A DNA stretch of 64,000 nt, from NCBI GenBank assembly GCA_961205875.1, contig OY540821.1, forward strand, positions 13,702,001 through 13,766,000, written 5' to 3'. The position numbers and the translations under genes were made by a program. This DNA comes from Sialis fuliginosa (Eukaryota; Arthropoda; Insecta; Megaloptera; Sialidae). The notes beneath the pieces were generated by a model. The model was not told the origin of the DNA, made no database searches, and was given only the letters and a program-made list of their open reading frames with translations. Shown in pieces: positions 61,078 to 64,000 of this stretch (positions are counted from its first letter, which is position 1; every line of letters starts with the position of its first letter).

Positions 61078-61260
61078 CACATTGTTTGGGGCCGTTCCAT
61101 CTTTATCAATAGCATTGACTTGTGTAACTTTGGTACCGATTGGTTCTCCTTCTAGCACAGTTTCTTGTTCTCTTTCGGTGAATAATGGGATTTCATCGTT
61201 TACATCTTCTAGCATGATGTAGACTGTTGCTTCTGAAGCTAACTGTTGAGCCCCATTGTT
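61078..61260 (-). CDS. CadN: CadN (N-cadherin-like) internal exon, second of three in window
   Basis: This 183-nt exon (61 codons, phase 0 at both ends) continues the cadherin ectodomain. Its acceptor is ...ATGATTTTAG and its donor is GTG|GTATGT. The peptide begins NNGAQQLASEATVYIMLEDV. It contains the inter-repeat calcium linker EDVNDEIPLF, a variant of DxNDNxPxF with E in place of the second N. The next repeat follows with EREQETVLEGEPIGTKV and the calcium-binding DKDG motif, ending in TAPNNV. So it spans the junction of two extracellular cadherin repeats. Its reading frame joins both neighbours without a gap (RVE|NNG and NNV|VFYY). A short intron of 155 bp separates it from the next exon. 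Confidence 0.93.
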
Positions 61261-62186
61261 CTAAAATCATAATAAATTTATTAATAAAATCAATAATGTA
61301 AGTACTAAGATTAAATAATACTAATAATATAAACATATTTTACCTGAGAAAACCAATTTATAAACTTTTTAAATGTTAATTAAAAATTAAAAGTGAAAGA
61401 TCTCTTTTAGACAGTTTTTAAATGATGAATATAGAACAAATATAAAACTACTAATTTCAAAACAAGATTTATCTTGTTTATAACTATTTGATTGAAAATT
61501 ACAATACAATACATTCCATAAACTTTAAAAAAAATAATAACTAGACGTTTTCAACATTTTCTCCCACTGTCCCGAAAATTTTTGTTGGGACGCTTAAATA
61601 ATGTCTCGTATTTTAGTAAAATTTATATAAAAACGTTATTTTTAAAATGCATTGTTGTATTTTTGAAATTCATTATTGTATTTTTGAAATGCATTGTTGT
61701 ATTTCTGACATTATCGTTTTATACCAATGTAGTAAAACGTCAAAATTACGTGCGCTCATTCCCTAACTAACCAAATGTTTCCAAAAATTTTTAAATGAAG
61801 ACACCCTAATATAAAAAATAATTAAAATTTTTTGTCAAAAATATGTAGATTTAAACTTGAAGCATTAACATAACCTATATGATGTAAAAGATCAAAAAAA
61901 CTACATATAGTTGATAATTAACATTTAACCCTTTCACAATCCATACAATTATCAAATGAATCTATAATGTTTTATACAAAATGTTTTTTATTTTATTTTC
62001 TGTTACAAACAAGAAAAATCAATCTATTGTTAAATTCTAAACTCTATCTTTGTCTTAATGCTATCAGCATCGCACAGAAAGAATAAAAATGTGTTAATTG
62101 TTACTTCTTCAATGGTTACGTAATTATATAAGCATAATTCTTGTGTAATTAATAATAATCAATGATAATAATGAATGCAATCTTAC
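61261..62186 (-). other. CadN intron between exons one and two of the window
   Basis: This is a 926-bp intron bounded by GTAAGA and TTTTAG on the minus strand. It is AT-rich. At 61,640-61,700 a short unit reading TTGTATTTTTGAAATGCATTG is repeated about three times. A 62-codon plus-strand open frame there is built from that repeat and has no domain. Nothing else is recognised. Confidence 0.7.
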
Positions 62187-62376
62187 CTCGACACGTATTG
62201 TTAAATTGTATTCTCTAAATGACTCAAAATCAAGTGGATGGTTGACCTTTATATCCGCCCAAGTAAAACCATTATCTGCTCTTTGTTGCAGATAAAACGT
62301 ATGGTGCTTGTTCGTTTGGGCAGTTGATCCAGGCATTAATCGGTAGAACACAGTCGGATTGTTTTCAATTCCAGAG
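62187..62376 (-). CDS. CadN: CadN (N-cadherin-like) internal exon, first of three in window
   Basis: This exon encodes part of an extracellular cadherin repeat of a neural-type cadherin, a calcium-dependent homophilic adhesion protein of the plasma membrane. On the minus strand it follows an acceptor ending ...TATCTAG and ends at GAG|GTAAGA. It is 190 nt: one base finishing a split codon, then 63 codons. The peptide starts SGIENNPTVFYRLMPG and ends HPLDFESFREYNLTIRVE. LDFESFREYNLTI is the usual cadherin pattern before the calcium-binding end of a repeat (LDxE...Y.L.I.V). It joins in phase 0 to the next exon to give IRVE|NNGAQQLASEA, a continuous cadherin strand. The assignment to CadN rather than another classical cadherin rests on recognising the sequence together with the next two exons. 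The preceding exon is outside the window. Confidence 0.9.
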
Positions 62377-63060
62377 CTAGATACATATTAAATGTTTTAC
62401 AAGTGATTTTGTAAATCACCCTAATGGTGATCACATCTATATAGTGTGTTTCTTACTCTTTTTTGTTCTTTTAAAATAATCATGTATATTCAAAAATGCT
62501 TTGCATATAACTTTTGAAAAAATATCTAAAATTCCTTTACAAAATCAAAAATTTCAAAAAAAAAACAGCTACATGCAAGTCAGTAATAGTAACTGCCTTG
62601 TATTTTTATAGACATGAATAAAATAATGCATCATGCAAAAAAATTCTAAGAACTAAGCTATTTAGATGAATTTGAAATAATTTTTTTTTTAATATAATAT
62701 GTATACATAAATGTTGTTTCTTATTTTATTTATCCTAATATTTCCAACAGCATCCACAATAATTAAATTTACTTTTTACTAAAACAATTATAATTGAAAT
62801 TAAAAAATTAAAATAAAATAATATCTAACTACAAAATAAAAACGTACTTTATAGTACTGGATATGTTATTTCATCAACAAATTAAAAATATTGTGTCCAT
62901 TAATAATTGAATTATATTTATTACTTTCTATTAAATTATAAATAAATATAAATAATAAATTTAGTAAATTAGAAAATAAATAAATGTGATAATTTGATGA
63001 AATAACATATCTATTTAAGACAGACACGACAGTCTATATGATAATAATAATAATAAGATA
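62377..63060. other. CadN upstream intron, AT-rich, no gene seen
   Basis: This is intronic sequence upstream of the first exon in the window. It is very AT-rich, with poly-A/T runs and a TAATAATAATAATAA microsatellite at about 63,040-63,055. No exon, RNA gene or element is recognised. Confidence 0.6.
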
Positions 63061-63061
63061 T

Positions 63062-63440
63062 TTGGACGAATGTCATGCGACATTTAAACACAAAACAACA
63101 TTTGCGGCGCACGGATTGTGGATGCTGTATGTTTTACCTCCCTGTGGGCAAGCCATGTGCTAGTACCCACACCCGAAGCACCGGCGTGGGGCCCCCTAGA
63201 GAGACACTGGACAGGGTGGTATATGTTGTCGTGTAGACAGGGTAGTACCGACGCTGAATGTGTGAATAATGCTGCCCCAATAAGCTAATGTGAATCTGCC
63301 CGTGCGGACATTCAGCGTCGGCCGGGAGTACGTGCAATGGGGAGATGTTAACGTGCCAGGAAGGGCAGGGAACTTGGGTAGAGGCGTCGCGTGCACAAAC
63401 AGACAGTGTTCGGACAGCCGACAAAAAATGTTTACCTAGA
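63062..63440. repeat. GC-rich, CpG-containing island of unknown origin
   Basis: About 380 bp here are sharply richer in G, C and CpG than the surrounding intron. They contain an exact 14-bp inverted repeat, CCGACGCTGAATGT at 63,248-63,261 and its complement at 63,308-63,321, which could form a hairpin with a 46-nt loop. A short direct repeat, GACAGGGTGGTA and GACAGGGTAGTA, lies just before it. The minus strand is open for about 104 codons, but the peptide shows no known domain and lacks the cadherin pattern of the neighbouring exons. It may be an inserted retroelement fragment or a regulatory island. I do not recognise the family. Confidence 0.4.
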
Positions 63441-64000
63441 TAATTCAAAAATTGCGTTCCGAAAAAAGTTTTTTATACTGCGTTAAAAATGTTTGTATTG
63501 TACTTAAAAACTAATGTGTACTTCAAATAGATGGGAATGTTAGAATATGTATGTGAATAATTTTTAAGTCTATAGTATTACAGTAATCAACTGTTATCTT
63601 GACTTTACTATATAAATAAAATAGTTTATTACTTCTTTATTAATATTAAATCTATTATTTAACTCATTCATTTCACAATTAAAAATGATGCACGTATTAG
63701 GACTTGGTTTATCCGTGATTTTTTTATATTACACATTATTTAAAACTATTCATTTCAAAAAGCAATTTAAAAAACATAAATAAACTATATAAATAGATAT
63801 GAATATAAAAATCTGAAAAAGCAAAAACTTATTCTCAGATATGCAACAAAAAAGAAAATACATATAAAAGTCTAAAAAGTGTCTAAAAAACATTATCTAG
63901 ATAAAACAAAGTAAAATGAATCCGAACACCGCAAACAGACCACTGTGGCGTGCAGGATAATAAAACACATCGACACTTGTCTGACCTGGCCTTGACCGAA
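63441..64000. other. CadN upstream intron, right edge of window
   Basis: This is AT-rich sequence with no recognised gene. The last ~70 bases become GC-richer (CACTGTGGCGTGCAGG and TGACCTGGCCTTGACC). That may be the start of another repeat or exon cut by the window edge, but too little is visible to call it. Confidence 0.4.

Noticed and set aside
63134..63448. 104-codon minus-strand open frame near the CadN exons
   Set aside because: It is on the CadN strand but lacks cadherin motifs, and there is no supported acceptor. The openness is explained by its GC-rich composition.
1..64000. CRISPR arrays, operons, phage or bacterial genes
   Set aside because: No regularly spaced identical repeats and no dense coding. 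The window is clearly animal intronic DNA.

Overview
This is intron-dominated, AT-rich animal DNA, most likely from an insect. Three exons at the right-hand end, all on the minus strand, encode extracellular cadherin repeats that closely resemble insect N-cadherin (CadN). Several dispersed repeats are of types I associate with moth and butterfly genomes: a repeat starting GGGTTCCGTAG, and another with a core like TCATCAACGCCCAGTCCAAA. Lepidoptera is therefore the leading guess, but it is an inference. There is no bacterial-style gene organisation, no CRISPR array, and no tRNA or rRNA gene that I can support.

Layout. At 60,733-62,376 (minus strand) lie three consecutive CadN exons with consistent GT/AG boundaries and matching reading phases. 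Upstream CadN sequence lies beyond 64,000. The next downstream exon was not recognised, so 1-60,732 is read as one very long CadN intron, at least 60.7 kb if no short exon was missed. At 57.3-58.9 kb, on the opposite strand and inside that intron, sits a small gene or exon encoding a THAP zinc-finger domain. It has a possible 5' non-coding exon and a possible further splice donor near its 3' end.

The rest of the intron is mostly unique AT-rich DNA with many short mobile-element remnants. The clearest are two ~1.07 kb hAT-like non-autonomous elements in opposite orientation (17,094-18,162 and 53,374-54,445). Each holds a ~0.72 kb near-perfect internal palindrome, and the second has an exact 8-bp target duplication. 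Others are a third, unrelated hAT-like element (24,228-24,794), a piggyBac-like MITE with TTAA flanks (43,512-44,100), Penelope-type CTGAAGA...GAAACGT repeats, and several two- or three-copy families I cannot name.

A GC-richer patch at 50.16-50.46 kb stands out as a possible regulatory element. It combines a CTCF-like site with a C-rich tract whose complement is a strong G-quadruplex pattern. Two near-identical ~28-bp boxes bracket the THAP gene. I found no wholly new multi-gene system here. The points most worth a second look are the snapback hAT pair, the nested THAP gene with its bracketing boxes, and the 50.2 kb island.
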